Part shown: piece by piece, positions 9,889 to 19,037 of the stretch
Layout: every line of letters begins with the position of its first letter
Position numbering within the stretch: position 1 is the stretch's first letter
NCBI RefSeq assembly: GCF_029542785.1
Contig: NC_083377.1
Coordinates: 434,001-498,000 of the forward strand
DNA: 64,000 bases
Source of the DNA: Malassezia japonica
Lineage: Eukaryota; Basidiomycota; Malasseziomycetes; Malasseziales; Malasseziaceae
Reading direction: 5' to 3'
The notes under the pieces: generated by a model
What the model saw: only the letters and a program-made list of their open reading frames with translations
Told to the model about the DNA's origin: nothing
The model's database searches: none
Program-made: the position numbers and the translations under genes

Positions 9889-12657
9889 ATGGCGACGCCC
9901 TGGAGTCCGCAGCCGGATGGCCTGGCGGAGCTCGTGGATCTCTTCCGACAGTCGACGTCGACAGAGCGCGATGTGCAGCGGCGCATTGCGCAGCGCCTGG
10001 ATGCCATCAGCCAAATTCCCGATTATGTGAACTACCTCGTGCTGGTCTTTGTACGGATGGACCAGGAGGAAGTGTCGACGCGCAGCGTTGCTGGTCTGCT
10101 TGCCAAAAACCATTTGTACTTTAACTATCAGCGTATTTCGCCCGAGTCGCTCGAGTACGTCAAGGGCATGGTACTTCCCGCGCTCTCGTTCCCCGACACG
10201 GTCCTCAGGAACGTCGCGACGCAGCTCGTCTCGGTCCTGATGCAGGTCGTGCGCCCGGGAAACTGGGTCGAGGCGCTCTCGACGCTGACCCAGGCGATGG
10301 AGTCGACGAATATGGACGAGGCCGAGGCCGCGCTCTCGACGCTCGCCAAAATCTCGGAGGATATTCCCGAAGAGCTCGATGGGTGCGAGATCAACGGCGT
10401 GCGCCCGCTCGACGTGCTCATTCCCAAGATGCTGCAGGCGACGGCACACGGAGACGCGCGCATCCGCGTGCACGCGCTCAACGCGCTCAACCAGTACATC
10501 CAGATCGGCTCGCCGTCGATGAACGCGAACGTCGACGCATACGTCGCTTCGCTCTTCCAGCGCGCGAGCGACGACCGCCCAGTCGTGCGCAAGTTTGTGT
10601 GCAAGGCGCTCGTATTTGTCCTGAGCACCTGGCCCGAAAAGCTCGCGCCGGAAATGAACAACCTCGTGGAATACATGCTCTACTCGACCCAGGACAAGGA
10701 CGAGGACGTGGCCCTCGAGGCTGCCGAGTTCTGGCTCCAGTTTGCAGAGGAGACACGCCTCGCGGACCAGCTGCGCCCGTACCTGCCCCGCGTGATCCCG
10801 GTGCTGCTCAAGTGCATGGTCTACTCGGAGCTCTCGCTCTTGATGCTCGGCGAGTCGAACGACGACGCAGAGCAGCCGGACCGCCCAGAGGATATCAAGC
10901 CGCGGCACTATGGCGGCGCGACGCACCGCAGCGAGCGCGAGGAGCAGCAAGAGGCCACGACGCACCGCTCGCGCGCTGCGATCGACGCCGAGTTTGACGA
11001 CGACGAGGACGACGAGGACGAGGACGATGACGACGACTTTGACGACGACGATGCGCTCGGCTCGTGGAACCTGCGAAAGTGCTCCGCCGCAGCGCTCGAT
11101 GTGCTTGCCGTGCACTTTCACGACGAAATCCTCCCGACGCTCCTCCCGCTGCTCAAGGAGCGCCTCTTTTCGGAGGACTGGATCCAGCGCGAGGCGGGCA
11201 TCCTCGCACTCGGCGCGGTGGCCGAGGGGTGCATGTCCGGCATCGAGCCGCACCTCCCGACGCTCGTCCCGATGCTGCTCAACATGCTCCAGGACAAGCA
11301 GCCGCTCGTGCGGTCCATCACCTGCTGGACGCTCGGCCGCTACTCGGCGTGGTGCGCCGGCGACGGCTCGCCGGAGCACCTGCAGCAGTTCTTTGTGCCG
11401 ACGCTCGAGGGGCTCCTCACCATGGTCCTCGACAACAACAAGCGCGTCCAAGAAGCCGGATGCAGCGCCTTTGCGACGCTCGAGGAGGAGGTGGGTTCTG
11501 CGCTTGCGCCCTACCTCGGCCCCGTGCTGCAGACGCTCGTGCTGGCCTTTGACCGCTACTACCAAAAGAACATGCTCATCCTCTACGACGCCGTCGGCAC
11601 GCTCGCCGACAGCGTCGGCCCTGCGCTGAACCAGCCGCAGTACATCGAGGTGCTCATGGCGCCGCTGACGGCCAAGTGGGCGGCGCTCGACGATACCGAT
11701 CCGGACCTGATCCCGCTGCTCGAGTGCCTTGCCTCGGTGACGATCGCGATGGGTCCCGGCTTTGCGCCGTACGCCCTGACCGTGTACCAGCGGTGCGTGT
11801 CGATTATCCACGCGAACCTGCAGGCGTACGAGCAGGCGGCGGCGAACCCCGACCCCGACCAGGACCTGCCAGACCGCACGTTTTTGATCGTGGCGCTCGA
11901 CCTGCTCAGCGGCCTGAGCCAGGGCCTTGGCCCGAGCGTGTCGGAGCTGGTCGCCAACGGCCAGCCCCTCCTCCTCCCCCAGATGCTGCCGTGCCTCACA
12001 AACATCGAGCCGCCGGTGCGCCAGAGCGCCTATGCGCTGCTCGGCGACCTGGCCATCTCGGCGTTTGAGCAGCTGCGCCCGTACCTCGGCGCGTTTATGC
12101 CGCAGCTCCTCTCCCAGATCGACCCCGAGCAGATCCACGAGACGCTGAGCGTGTGCAACAATGCGACGTGGGCGGCGGGCGAGATTGCGCTGCAGTACGG
12201 CAGCGACGCGTCCTTCCACCAGTGGATCCCCGAGCTGCTCACGAAGCTCATCGCGATTTTGCGGCACCCCAAGAGCGTCAAGTCCCTCTCGGAGAACGCC
12301 GCGGTGACGATCGGGCGTGTGGGCCTTGTGGCGCCGCAGCTCGTCGCGCCGCACCTCAACGTGTTCCTCGAACCGTGGTGCCAGGCGCTGTGGGACATTA
12401 AAGACAATGACGAAAAAGACTCGGCGTTCCGCGGGCTCTGCGAGATGATCCGCGTGAACCCGAACGGGGCAACGCAGGGCTTTGCGTACTTCTGCAACGC
12501 CGTCGTGCGCTGGCAAAAGCCGAGCGCGCGCTTGAACGAGCTCTTTGCAGAAATTCTGCATGGCTTCCGCACCATGTCGGGCGACAAGTGGGGCGAGACC
12601 AAGGCGCAGTTCCCCCCGGTCATCCAGCAGCGCCTCGCAGAGCGTTACGGCGTGTGA
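9889..12657 (+). CDS. KAP104: Transportin / karyopherin beta-2 nuclear import receptor
   Basis: A single-exon 922-residue HEAT-repeat protein, the usual length for transportin. The start at 9889 (MATPWSPQPDGLAELVDLF) fits the family N-terminus; the open frame upstream begins with GTG only. Diagnostic segments are QRLDAISQIPDYVNYLVLVF (about residues 31-50), an acidic H8-type loop of Asp and Glu (about 365-388), and the downstream SWNLRKCSAAALD and RSITCWTLGRYS. Transportins import mRNA-binding proteins carrying PY-type signals and release them on RanGTP binding; the acidic loop couples the two events. The C-terminal HEAT repeats match SENAAVTIGRVGLV and QGLCEMIRVNP-type blocks. Confidence 0.95.
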   Translation: MATPWSPQPDGLAELVDLFRQSTSTERDVQRRIAQRLDAISQIPDYVNYLVLVFVRMDQEEVSTRSVAGLLAKNHLYFNYQRISPESLEYVKGMVLPALSFPDTVLRNVATQLVSVLMQVVRPGNWVEALSTLTQAMESTNMDEAEAALSTLAKISEDIPEELDGCEINGVRPLDVLIPKMLQATAHGDARIRVHALNALNQYIQIGSPSMNANVDAYVASLFQRASDDRPVVRKFVCKALVFVLSTWPEKLAPEMNNLVEYMLYSTQDKDEDVALEAAEFWLQFAEETRLADQLRPYLPRVIPVLLKCMVYSELSLLMLGESNDDAEQPDRPEDIKPRHYGGATHRSEREEQQEATTHRSRAAIDAEFDDDEDDEDEDDDDDFDDDDALGSWNLRKCSAAALDVLAVHFHDEILPTLLPLLKERLFSEDWIQREAGILALGAVAEGCMSGIEPHLPTLVPMLLNMLQDKQPLVRSITCWTLGRYSAWCAGDGSPEHLQQFFVPTLEGLLTMVLDNNKRVQEAGCSAFATLEEEVGSALAPYLGPVLQTLVLAFDRYYQKNMLILYDAVGTLADSVGPALNQPQYIEVLMAPLTAKWAALDDTDPDLIPLLECLASVTIAMGPGFAPYALTVYQRCVSIIHANLQAYEQAAANPDPDQDLPDRTFLIVALDLLSGLSQGLGPSVSELVANGQPLLLPQMLPCLTNIEPPVRQSAYALLGDLAISAFEQLRPYLGAFMPQLLSQIDPEQIHETLSVCNNATWAAGEIALQYGSDASFHQWIPELLTKLIAILRHPKSVKSLSENAAVTIGRVGLVAPQLVAPHLNVFLEPWCQALWDIKDNDEKDSAFRGLCEMIRVNPNGATQGFAYFCNAVVRWQKPSARLNELFAEILHGFRTMSGDKWGETKAQFPPVIQQRLAERYGV

Positions 12658-12693
12658 TTGCGCACGTAGGTTACTATACCATGTAGAAACTAC

Positions 12694-14355
12694 CTAGTCC
12701 TCGTCCCAGTTGGGGTTCTTGCCGGGGGCCTTGATGCCCGCCGCCTTGCTCATGATGATCGAATCGACCTTGAGCACGTCGATCGCGGCGCTCGTCGCGT
12801 ACTTGATCGCCCAGTGCTTGGCCACGAGCACGTCAAAGATCTGCGCAGCCACCGTCGAGACGGTGCCGTCGGCCTCGTTGTCGACGTCCACACCCAGGTC
12901 CGCCGCGTCGGACGACGCGTGCTTCGCCAAGAGCCGGCTCACGACCTCGGTCGCATCCAGGCCCGCGGTCTCGGCCAGCGTGCGGGGGATCACCTGCAGC
13001 GCCTCGCCAAACTTTTTGATCGCGTGCTGGTTCAGACCGGGGGTCTTTTCGCCGTACTCAAACACGCGGCGCGCCAGCTCAATCTCGCTCGCACCGGCGC
13101 CCGGCACGAGGCGGGGGTCGCGCGTGAGCGCCTTGACCGCGTTGATTCCGTCGTCGATCGTGCGCTCGAGGTCGTCGAGGTGCGACGTCGTGGCGCCACG
13201 CAGCACAATCGTCGCGAGACGCGGCTTGGACTTGCCTCCGGGCTGGTCCTCTTCCTGGCGCAGCACCGTGACGCGGTCGCCACCGATCTCGGTCGTCTCG
13301 GCAGTGTCCACCCAGCCCGCCTCTTCGGCGGTCGGCGCGCCGAGGCGCGCGAGTGGCGTCGCACCGAGCAGGCGGCAGAGGCGCTGCAGGTCAAACTTGC
13401 TCTGCACCTTTAGCACAAAGATCCCGAGGCGGTTAAGGTAGTGCAGCGCAAGCTCGCCGACGGTGCTCTGCGCCACGACCACCTTGACGTTCGCCTCGGC
13501 GATCTCGGTGAGCGCTTTTTCAAGCTGCACCTCTTCGCCGCGCGAAAAGCTCTTGAGCTCGTTTGCATTGTGCAGGAGGACAGTGCCTTTGGTCTCGGTC
13601 TGCGAGATATCAATGCCGCACGAGTACACGGCGACCTTGGCGTGGCGCGCAGTCTTGACCGAGCCCTCCGGCACGCGGCCAAAGACCATCCCGCGCACGA
13701 CGCGGCTCTGGGCGAGGGAGCCGCCCATGATCTTGACGACACGCACATTGTCGACACTCAGGTCGCGCAGCGTGTCCTGCGACGGGAGCACGAGGTGCAC
13801 GGCCTGCGCGACGAGCGGCGCAAGGACGTCCTCCGAGCCGTACTGCTTCGAGGCGAGCGCGGGGCGCAGCGCGAGCGCGAGCGACTCTTGCGTCGGCGGC
13901 GACGAGAGCGTCGCGAGCGAGAGGTGCTCGAGCTCTTCGAGCGCGCGGTCGCGTGCAAGGGCAAACCCTTGCACGATCTCGGTGGGGTGCAGGCCGAGCG
14001 CAATGAGGCCCTCGGCCTTGCGCAGAAGCTCGCCGGCGAGGATCAGCACAAAGTTGGTGCCGTCGCCCATCTCGGCCTCTTGCTGCTGCGAGGCAAAGAC
14101 GATGAGCTTCGCAGCGGGATGCACAACTTCCATCTCGCGGATGATCGTCGCGGCGTCGCTCGTGACAAACATGCGCCCGAGGTGGTTGACGACCATCTTG
14201 TTGCGCCCAATCGGGCCAAAGGACGTGCGCACGATATTCGACAGCTCGCCTACGGCCTGAATGTTCCGCAGAACGGCCTCTTCGATGCCTTCCATATGCT
14301 TGTATCCATCCTTGAACAGGTTGGGGCCGCCCGCGCGCGGCACTTTCAGCGCCAT
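12694..14355 (-). CDS. CCT8: CCT/TRiC chaperonin subunit theta
   Basis: A single-exon 553-residue group II chaperonin subunit. The start at 14355 (MALKVPRAGGPNLFKDGYKHMEG) matches CCT8 N-termini. The longer open frame upstream is ignored. It has the nucleotide-binding motif GDGTNFVLILAGELL, the early SFGPIGRNKMVVNHLG, the VVAQSTVGELALHYLNR apical segment and the GASEIELARRV / GLDATEVVSRLLAKH equatorial blocks. CCT8 is one of eight paralogous subunits of the cytosolic ring that folds actin and tubulin. The gene is convergent with KAP104, 36 bp between stops. Confidence 0.95.
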   Translation of the reverse strand: MALKVPRAGGPNLFKDGYKHMEGIEEAVLRNIQAVGELSNIVRTSFGPIGRNKMVVNHLGRMFVTSDAATIIREMEVVHPAAKLIVFASQQQEAEMGDGTNFVLILAGELLRKAEGLIALGLHPTEIVQGFALARDRALEELEHLSLATLSSPPTQESLALALRPALASKQYGSEDVLAPLVAQAVHLVLPSQDTLRDLSVDNVRVVKIMGGSLAQSRVVRGMVFGRVPEGSVKTARHAKVAVYSCGIDISQTETKGTVLLHNANELKSFSRGEEVQLEKALTEIAEANVKVVVAQSTVGELALHYLNRLGIFVLKVQSKFDLQRLCRLLGATPLARLGAPTAEEAGWVDTAETTEIGGDRVTVLRQEEDQPGGKSKPRLATIVLRGATTSHLDDLERTIDDGINAVKALTRDPRLVPGAGASEIELARRVFEYGEKTPGLNQHAIKKFGEALQVIPRTLAETAGLDATEVVSRLLAKHASSDAADLGVDVDNEADGTVSTVAAQIFDVLVAKHWAIKYATSAAIDVLKVDSIIMSKAAGIKAPGKNPNWDED

Positions 14356-14705
14356 GGTCGATCCGAAGAAAACGCGTGGCGCTGCGGAAGTATGTCGAGG
14401 AAATATGTGGAGGGGCGCGACGGCCGCCGCTAGGGCCACTGTGATCGGTGGAGGATGCGGGGATGACGCTCGGGCGAAAGGCGGGCCGTGGCGAGATATT
14501 GAGATAGGGCAGAGAGTATGGGCAGTATGTACAGTGTGGTGAGGAGGCATGGGATACTAGCATTGTAGCAGGCGCAGGGACGCGCCGGGGCACACGTGCC
14601 AAAGGCATCGAATCCTCCGACATTCAGACTCCGAGCGCTTTGTGAAAGCCGCTCGTCATGGTCATGCTACATAGTACCGTTCGTATCGGCACGCCCACGC
14701 CCATG
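14356..14705. other. Gene-free upstream region of CCT8
   Basis: 350 bp with no convincing ORF on either strand. It carries a CACGTG at 14593-14598, 238 bp from the CCT8 ATG, and presumably holds the CCT8 promoter. The right edge meets the relic of an SCCPDH paralog. Confidence 0.5.
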
Positions 14706-14755
14706 TTCTCGGCCGTTTCCTTTCGATTGCTTAATAGTGGAGGTGATAGTTTCTC
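14706..14755 (+). promoter_or_regulatory. Orphan copy of the SCCPDH-2 upstream segment
   Basis: About 50 bp that align almost base for base with the 50 bp directly before the start codon of the second SCCPDH gene (16378-16426). Shared blocks are CGGCCGTTTCCT and TAGTGGAGGT. Here the segment is not followed by a start codon but by degenerate 3' coding sequence, so it marks the 5' end of a deleted paralog. Confidence 0.75.
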
Positions 14756-14760
14756 GAGGG

Positions 14761-14993
14761 CGCCATAGCAAGACGCACACCCTAGCGTGTTCCGCGTGCA
14801 AGGCGACCTCTACCTCGAGACGGCCGCTTTCTTGTCGAGCATGCCCTGACGCGCATGCTCGAAAATGAACGCCACGCCCCAAAGCACCAAGGCGGCAGCC
14901 TGACGCCCGCCGCGATCAGTGCTGACGTCATCTTCGAGCGCGTACGCCGGCGAACCGGCGTAATGATCGAGTGTGCTGACGACTCTGGCGCCT
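14761..14993 (+). pseudogene. Relic of a sixth SCCPDH-like gene (3' end only)
   Basis: This stretch aligns with the last ~280 bp of the neighbouring SCCPDH genes, from the CGKTQ region onward: CAAGACGCA, then GCGTGTTCCGCGTGCAAGG, then the LTPA block. The frame is broken in the first part but open near the end, where it reads LTPAAISADVIFERV...GVMIECADD and ends in TAA at about 14993, compared with LTPATIGAEALAARL...GVVIRSA in the second gene. About 1 kb between the retained upstream segment and this 3' end is missing. It is a remnant of an older array member that lost most of its body by internal deletion. Confidence 0.75.
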
Positions 14994-15073
14994 AAAAGGC
15001 GTCGCAAGCGCTGCTGTAGTACGTGGCCTTGTGGGCGATCGGCGTGGGAGTACAGGCCACAACTTTCTCCACG

Positions 15074-16324
15074 ATGTATGACGTTGTCGTGTATGGTGCC
15101 ACTGGCTTTACCGGCCAGCTTACGGCGCAGTACCTCGCCGAACACCCTCAGGCACCGGCCATAGCACTTGCAGGACGCAATGTCGCCAAGCTGCGCAAGG
15201 TGCGCGAGCAGCTCGACGTGCCCAAAGAGCGCCGCGACGCAATTCAGCTGATCGAGGCGTCGGCTGAAGACCCCGCGAGCATCCAAGCGTTCGCACGCAG
15301 TACCAAGGCCATTATCAACACCGTCGGGCCCTACCTGAAGCTGGGCGGATTCGACGTCGTCAAGGCCGCCGTCGAGGCGGGGGCGGGGTACGTCGACCTG
15401 GCCGGCGAGTCGGTGTTTTATGCGCGCCTCATCCAAGAGCTGCACGAGGCCGCGCAAAAGACGCACGCCGTCATTGTGCCGTCGTCTGCGATGGACTCGC
15501 TCCCGTTCGACATCTCGACATACTTGGCCGTGAAAGAGGTGAAGAAGGCGCTGGGTGGCAATGCCGATGTCGGGCGCGTCGAGAGCGGTTATGCGGCGCA
15601 AGGCTCGTTTTCGGGGGGCTCGTTTGCGAGTCTCGCAAGCATGCGCACGCACCCCGAGCTGTTCAAGTACGCGCAGCCGTACATGCTGAGCCCGGTCAAG
15701 GGGGCCGCCACGTCCCCGTGGTTCTTCACGCGGTACATGCCACAGTTTGGGCGGAGCGGCGCATTCACCATCCTCTCACCGCACAACACGCGTGTCTTGA
15801 ACCGCACGTGGGGCCTGTTGGAGGAGGCGCGCCTGCCGGAGCGGTACGGACCGACGTTTAGCTTCTTGGACGTGTTCGTCGCGCCGAATTACCTGCTGTC
15901 CTTCCTCGTTTCGGTCACCTGCACGGTGCTCGCTTGGGTACTCGTAAACGTTCCGCATATCGAAAAAGGGCTCGCGTGGATCGCTCCGCCGGGCACCGGC
16001 GCCTCAAAGGAGGCGCTCGAGAGCGGATACTTGGACGCCCGTACCGTGGCCTACGCGCGCGACGGCAAGACGCGCGGCCTCGTCGTGTTCCGTGCAAAGG
16101 GCGACCCTGGCTACCTCAAGACGGCCGCGTTCCTTGGCGAAATGGCGCTCACGATTGCGCTCGAAAAAGAGCGCCTCACGCCGATGGCCAAGCAGGGCGG
16201 CATCCTCACTCCGGCCACGGTTGCGCCAGAGATCATCGCCGCACGTCTCGGCAAGTATGCGGGCGTGACGATCAAGGGCACCAAGGTGTCCGATTCCGAA
16301 GATGTGTCCAAGGTGCTTGCGTAA
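15074..16324 (+). CDS. Saccharopine dehydrogenase-like (SCCPDH) oxidoreductase, array copy 1
   Basis: A single-exon 416-residue protein. The Rossmann fold opens with VVYGATGFTGQLTAQYLAEH (NAD(P)-binding glycine motif), followed by LAGRN at residue ~37. A hydrophobic segment at ~275-297 (LLSFLVSVTCTVLAWVLVNV) is probably membrane-associated. The family (animal SCCPDH, mycobacterial trans-acting enoyl reductase) is lipid-linked and is not the lysine-pathway enzyme. Unlike the other four copies, the conserved SSGFD.PFDLS segment reads SSAMDSLPFDIS here, so a motif near the putative active site has changed. First intact member of a co-oriented array; the substrate is unknown. Confidence 0.85.
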   Translation: MYDVVVYGATGFTGQLTAQYLAEHPQAPAIALAGRNVAKLRKVREQLDVPKERRDAIQLIEASAEDPASIQAFARSTKAIINTVGPYLKLGGFDVVKAAVEAGAGYVDLAGESVFYARLIQELHEAAQKTHAVIVPSSAMDSLPFDISTYLAVKEVKKALGGNADVGRVESGYAAQGSFSGGSFASLASMRTHPELFKYAQPYMLSPVKGAATSPWFFTRYMPQFGRSGAFTILSPHNTRVLNRTWGLLEEARLPERYGPTFSFLDVFVAPNYLLSFLVSVTCTVLAWVLVNVPHIEKGLAWIAPPGTGASKEALESGYLDARTVAYARDGKTRGLVVFRAKGDPGYLKTAAFLGEMALTIALEKERLTPMAKQGGILTPATVAPEIIAARLGKYAGVTIKGTKVSDSEDVSKVLA

Positions 16325-16377
16325 TATTAGGCCATTCGCGTTTGGCTCCTCGTGGAGGGTTTGTGGGTTTACCAGTT

Positions 16378-16426
16378 CCGGCCGTTTCCTCTCAATTGTT
16401 TCGTAGTGGAGGTAATCGTTTCTACC
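16378..16426 (+). promoter_or_regulatory. Immediate upstream segment of SCCPDH copy 2
   Basis: The 50 bp next to the start codon, duplicated at 14706-14755. Conservation of a non-coding stretch between a live copy and a relic shows that the upstream region was part of the duplicated unit; it may hold core promoter or 5' UTR signals. Confidence 0.55.
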
Positions 16427-17686
16427 ATGTACGACGTGGTCGTGTATGGCGCGACGGGCTTTACCGGCCAGCTTACGGCGCAGTACCTTGCCGAGCATCC
16501 TCAGGCACCGGCTGTTGCGCTTGCCGGGCGCAACCATGCCAAGCTGCAGAAAGTGCGCGACGCACTGACCGGCATCTCAGACGAGCGCCGTGCCTCGATT
16601 GCGCTCGTTGTAGCGTCGGCAGAGGACGCGGCGAGCATCCAGGCACTCGCACGCAGCGCCAAGGTGGTGATCGATACGGTCGGCCCGTACGCCAAGCTGG
16701 GCGGCTTCGAGGTCGCGCGGGCCGTCGTCGAGGCGGGCGCGGGGTACGTCGACCTTGCGGGAGAGTCGATCTACTGTGCGCGCCTCGTCCAGGAGCTGCA
16801 CAAGCGCGCGCAGGCGACGCATGCAGTGCTTGTGCCGTCGTCCGGCTTCGATGTGCTTCCGTTCGACCTCGCGGCGTACTTTGCGGTGCAAGAGGTGAAA
16901 AAGGCGCTAGGGCCGGATGCCGACGTCGACCACGTCAGCTGCGGCTTTGACGTGCGTGCCTCCGTGTCCGGCGGCACGCTCGCGACGATGGCAAGCATGC
17001 GCACGCACCCCGAGCTGCTGCAGTACAAGCACCCCTACCTCTTGAGCCCGGTGCAAGGCACGCTCCAGCCGAAGCTCTTCCGCTCGCGATGGCTGCCGCA
17101 GTTTGCCAAGAGCGGCGCGTACTCGCTCTTTGCACCGCACAACACGCGCGTCGTCTCCCGCTCGTGGGGCTTGCTGGAAGAGGCGCACCTCCCCAATCGC
17201 TACGGGTCTACGTTCCGCTACCTCGAGGCGATCGCGATGCCGTTCCACGCGCTTGCGATTATCGCGTCGCTCGTCTTCCCCATCATCGCGTGGCTCCTGG
17301 TGCACATTCCCCACATCGACAAGCTCTTCGCGGCGCTCGCTCCCCCGGGCACCGGTGCGTCGATGGCAACCATGCGCAAAGGATACGCCAACCTGCGCAC
17401 CATGGCCTATGGCCGCGACGGCAAGACGCAGGCCCTGAGCGTGTTCCGCGTGCAAGGCGACCCCGGCTACCTGAAGACAGCCGCCTTCCTTGCCGAGACC
17501 GCGCTGACGCTTGCGCTCGAAAAAGAGCGCCTCTCGCCCCTGGCACGCCAAGGCGGCGTCCTCACCCCTGCTACAATCGGCGCCGAAGCCCTCGCCGCGC
17601 GCCTCGGCCAGTACGCCGGCGTAGTGATCCGCAGCGCGCCCGTGCCCCCGGGCACGGACCCTGCGACAGTCTTAGTGGAGGCGTAG
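16427..17686 (+). CDS. SCCPDH-like oxidoreductase, array copy 2
   Basis: A single-exon 419-residue paralog of the preceding gene, starting MYDVVVYGATGFTG. It keeps the glycine motif, LAGRN, GGFEVARAVVEAGAGYVDLAGES, the family block PSSGFDVLPFDLAAYFAVQEVKKALG, and the C-terminal GDPGYLKTAAFLAETALTLALEKERLSP. A hydrophobic stretch near residues 275-300 (ALAIIASLVFPIIAWLLVHI) suggests membrane contact. The stop is only 34 bp before the start of copy 3, which leaves almost no room for an independent promoter. Confidence 0.86.
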   Translation: MYDVVVYGATGFTGQLTAQYLAEHPQAPAVALAGRNHAKLQKVRDALTGISDERRASIALVVASAEDAASIQALARSAKVVIDTVGPYAKLGGFEVARAVVEAGAGYVDLAGESIYCARLVQELHKRAQATHAVLVPSSGFDVLPFDLAAYFAVQEVKKALGPDADVDHVSCGFDVRASVSGGTLATMASMRTHPELLQYKHPYLLSPVQGTLQPKLFRSRWLPQFAKSGAYSLFAPHNTRVVSRSWGLLEEAHLPNRYGSTFRYLEAIAMPFHALAIIASLVFPIIAWLLVHIPHIDKLFAALAPPGTGASMATMRKGYANLRTMAYGRDGKTQALSVFRVQGDPGYLKTAAFLAETALTLALEKERLSPLARQGGVLTPATIGAEALAARLGQYAGVVIRSAPVPPGTDPATVLVEA

Positions 17687-17720
17687 CGGGACGTCTGGGA
17701 TTTATGCCGACGGGCTCCTC

Positions 17721-18992
17721 ATGTCTCCCGCCACCCCGTTCGACGTTGTGCTGTACGGAGCCACGGGCTTCACCGGCAGCCTCACTGCGCAGTACCTTGC
17801 GGTGCACCCCCAGGCCCCCAAGGTTGCGTTTGCCGGCCGCAACCTCGAGAAGCTGCGCAATGTGCGCGATAAGCTGACGAATGTGTCCAAGGAGCGCCTC
17901 GAGTCCATAGAGCTGATCGAGGCGTCGGCGAGCGATTATGCGAGCCTGCAGCGCCTTGCTGCCTCGGCCAAGGTCGTGATCAACATGGTCGGCCCCTACG
18001 GCCAGCTCGGCGGCTTTGAGGTCGCCAAGGCGGCGGCCGAGGCAGGCAAGGGCTACGTCGACCTCACTGGCGAGTCGGACGTGTTTGAGCACATTGCCAA
18101 GGACCTGCACGCGGTCGCGAAGCAGACCAAGGCGGTGCTTGTGCCGTCTTCTGGCTTTGACTCGATGCCGTTCGACCTGTCGACCTACTTTGCGGTGCAG
18201 GAGGTGAAGAAGATCATGGGCCCTGCTGCCGACGTCGACCACGTCGTCTGCGGCTACCTTGTCAAGGGCACCATGTCGGGCGGCACGCTCGCGAGCGCCG
18301 TGAGCATGCGCGATCACCCCGATGCGCTCAAGTACAACAAGCCCTACCTGTTTAGCCCGGTGCAGGGCTCGCTTGTGCCCAAGGTGGCCTTCTCGCGCTG
18401 GCTGCCCCAGTTTAACAAGTACGGCTCCTTTTCCCTGTTCACGCCCCACAACACGCGTGTGGTGAGCCGTACGTGGGGTCTGCTCGAGGAGGCACGCCTG
18501 CCGGTGCGCTACGGCTCGACCTTCCGCTACCTTGAGGGCTTCGTCGCGCCGAGCAAGTTTGCGGCAATTGCCGCCTCGACCATCTTCCAGATCCTCGCGT
18601 GGCTCATCTTCCAGTTTGCGTTTGTCGGCAACTTCCTCAAGAAGCTCGTGCCCCAGGGTACGGGCGGCTCGATGGAGAAGCAACTCCAGGGCTTTGCCAA
18701 CGTGCGCACCGTCGCCTACGGCCGCGACGGCAAGACCCAGGGCCTCTCCGTCTTCCGCGTGAAGGGCGACCCCGGCTACCTAAAGACCGCCGCGTTTATC
18801 TCCGAGACCGCTCTTACGCTCGCCCTCGAGAAGGAGCGTCTGTCGCCCCTTGCGCAGCAGGGCGGTGTCCTTACCACGGCCTCGATTGGCGCCGAGGCAT
18901 TGGCCGACCGCCTCGGCAAGTACGCCGGAGTTACCATCGAGTCGGCCAATATCACCGGGTCGGCCGACCCGAGCGCCGTGCTGAAGCAATAG
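17721..18992 (+). CDS. SCCPDH-like oxidoreductase, array copy 3
   Basis: A 423-residue single-exon paralog with a slightly longer N-terminus (MSPATPFDVVLYGATGFTG). The core motifs are intact: FAGRN, SSGFDSMPFDLSTYFAVQEVKKI, TPHNTRVVSRTWGLLEEARLP and GDPGYLKTAAFISETALTLALEKERLSP. The hydrophobic segment is FAAIAASTIFQILAWLIFQF near residue 290. An out-of-frame ATG at 17704 precedes the true start in the 34-bp spacer and could lower initiation. It sits 34 bp after copy 2 and 45 bp before copy 4, the tightest part of the array. Confidence 0.86.
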   Translation: MSPATPFDVVLYGATGFTGSLTAQYLAVHPQAPKVAFAGRNLEKLRNVRDKLTNVSKERLESIELIEASASDYASLQRLAASAKVVINMVGPYGQLGGFEVAKAAAEAGKGYVDLTGESDVFEHIAKDLHAVAKQTKAVLVPSSGFDSMPFDLSTYFAVQEVKKIMGPAADVDHVVCGYLVKGTMSGGTLASAVSMRDHPDALKYNKPYLFSPVQGSLVPKVAFSRWLPQFNKYGSFSLFTPHNTRVVSRTWGLLEEARLPVRYGSTFRYLEGFVAPSKFAAIAASTIFQILAWLIFQFAFVGNFLKKLVPQGTGGSMEKQLQGFANVRTVAYGRDGKTQGLSVFRVKGDPGYLKTAAFISETALTLALEKERLSPLAQQGGVLTTASIGAEALADRLGKYAGVTIESANITGSADPSAVLKQ

Positions 18993-19037
18993 TTAAATTA
19001 GACCGTTAATTTGTGCACAGACCATATTGTGGCGCCC

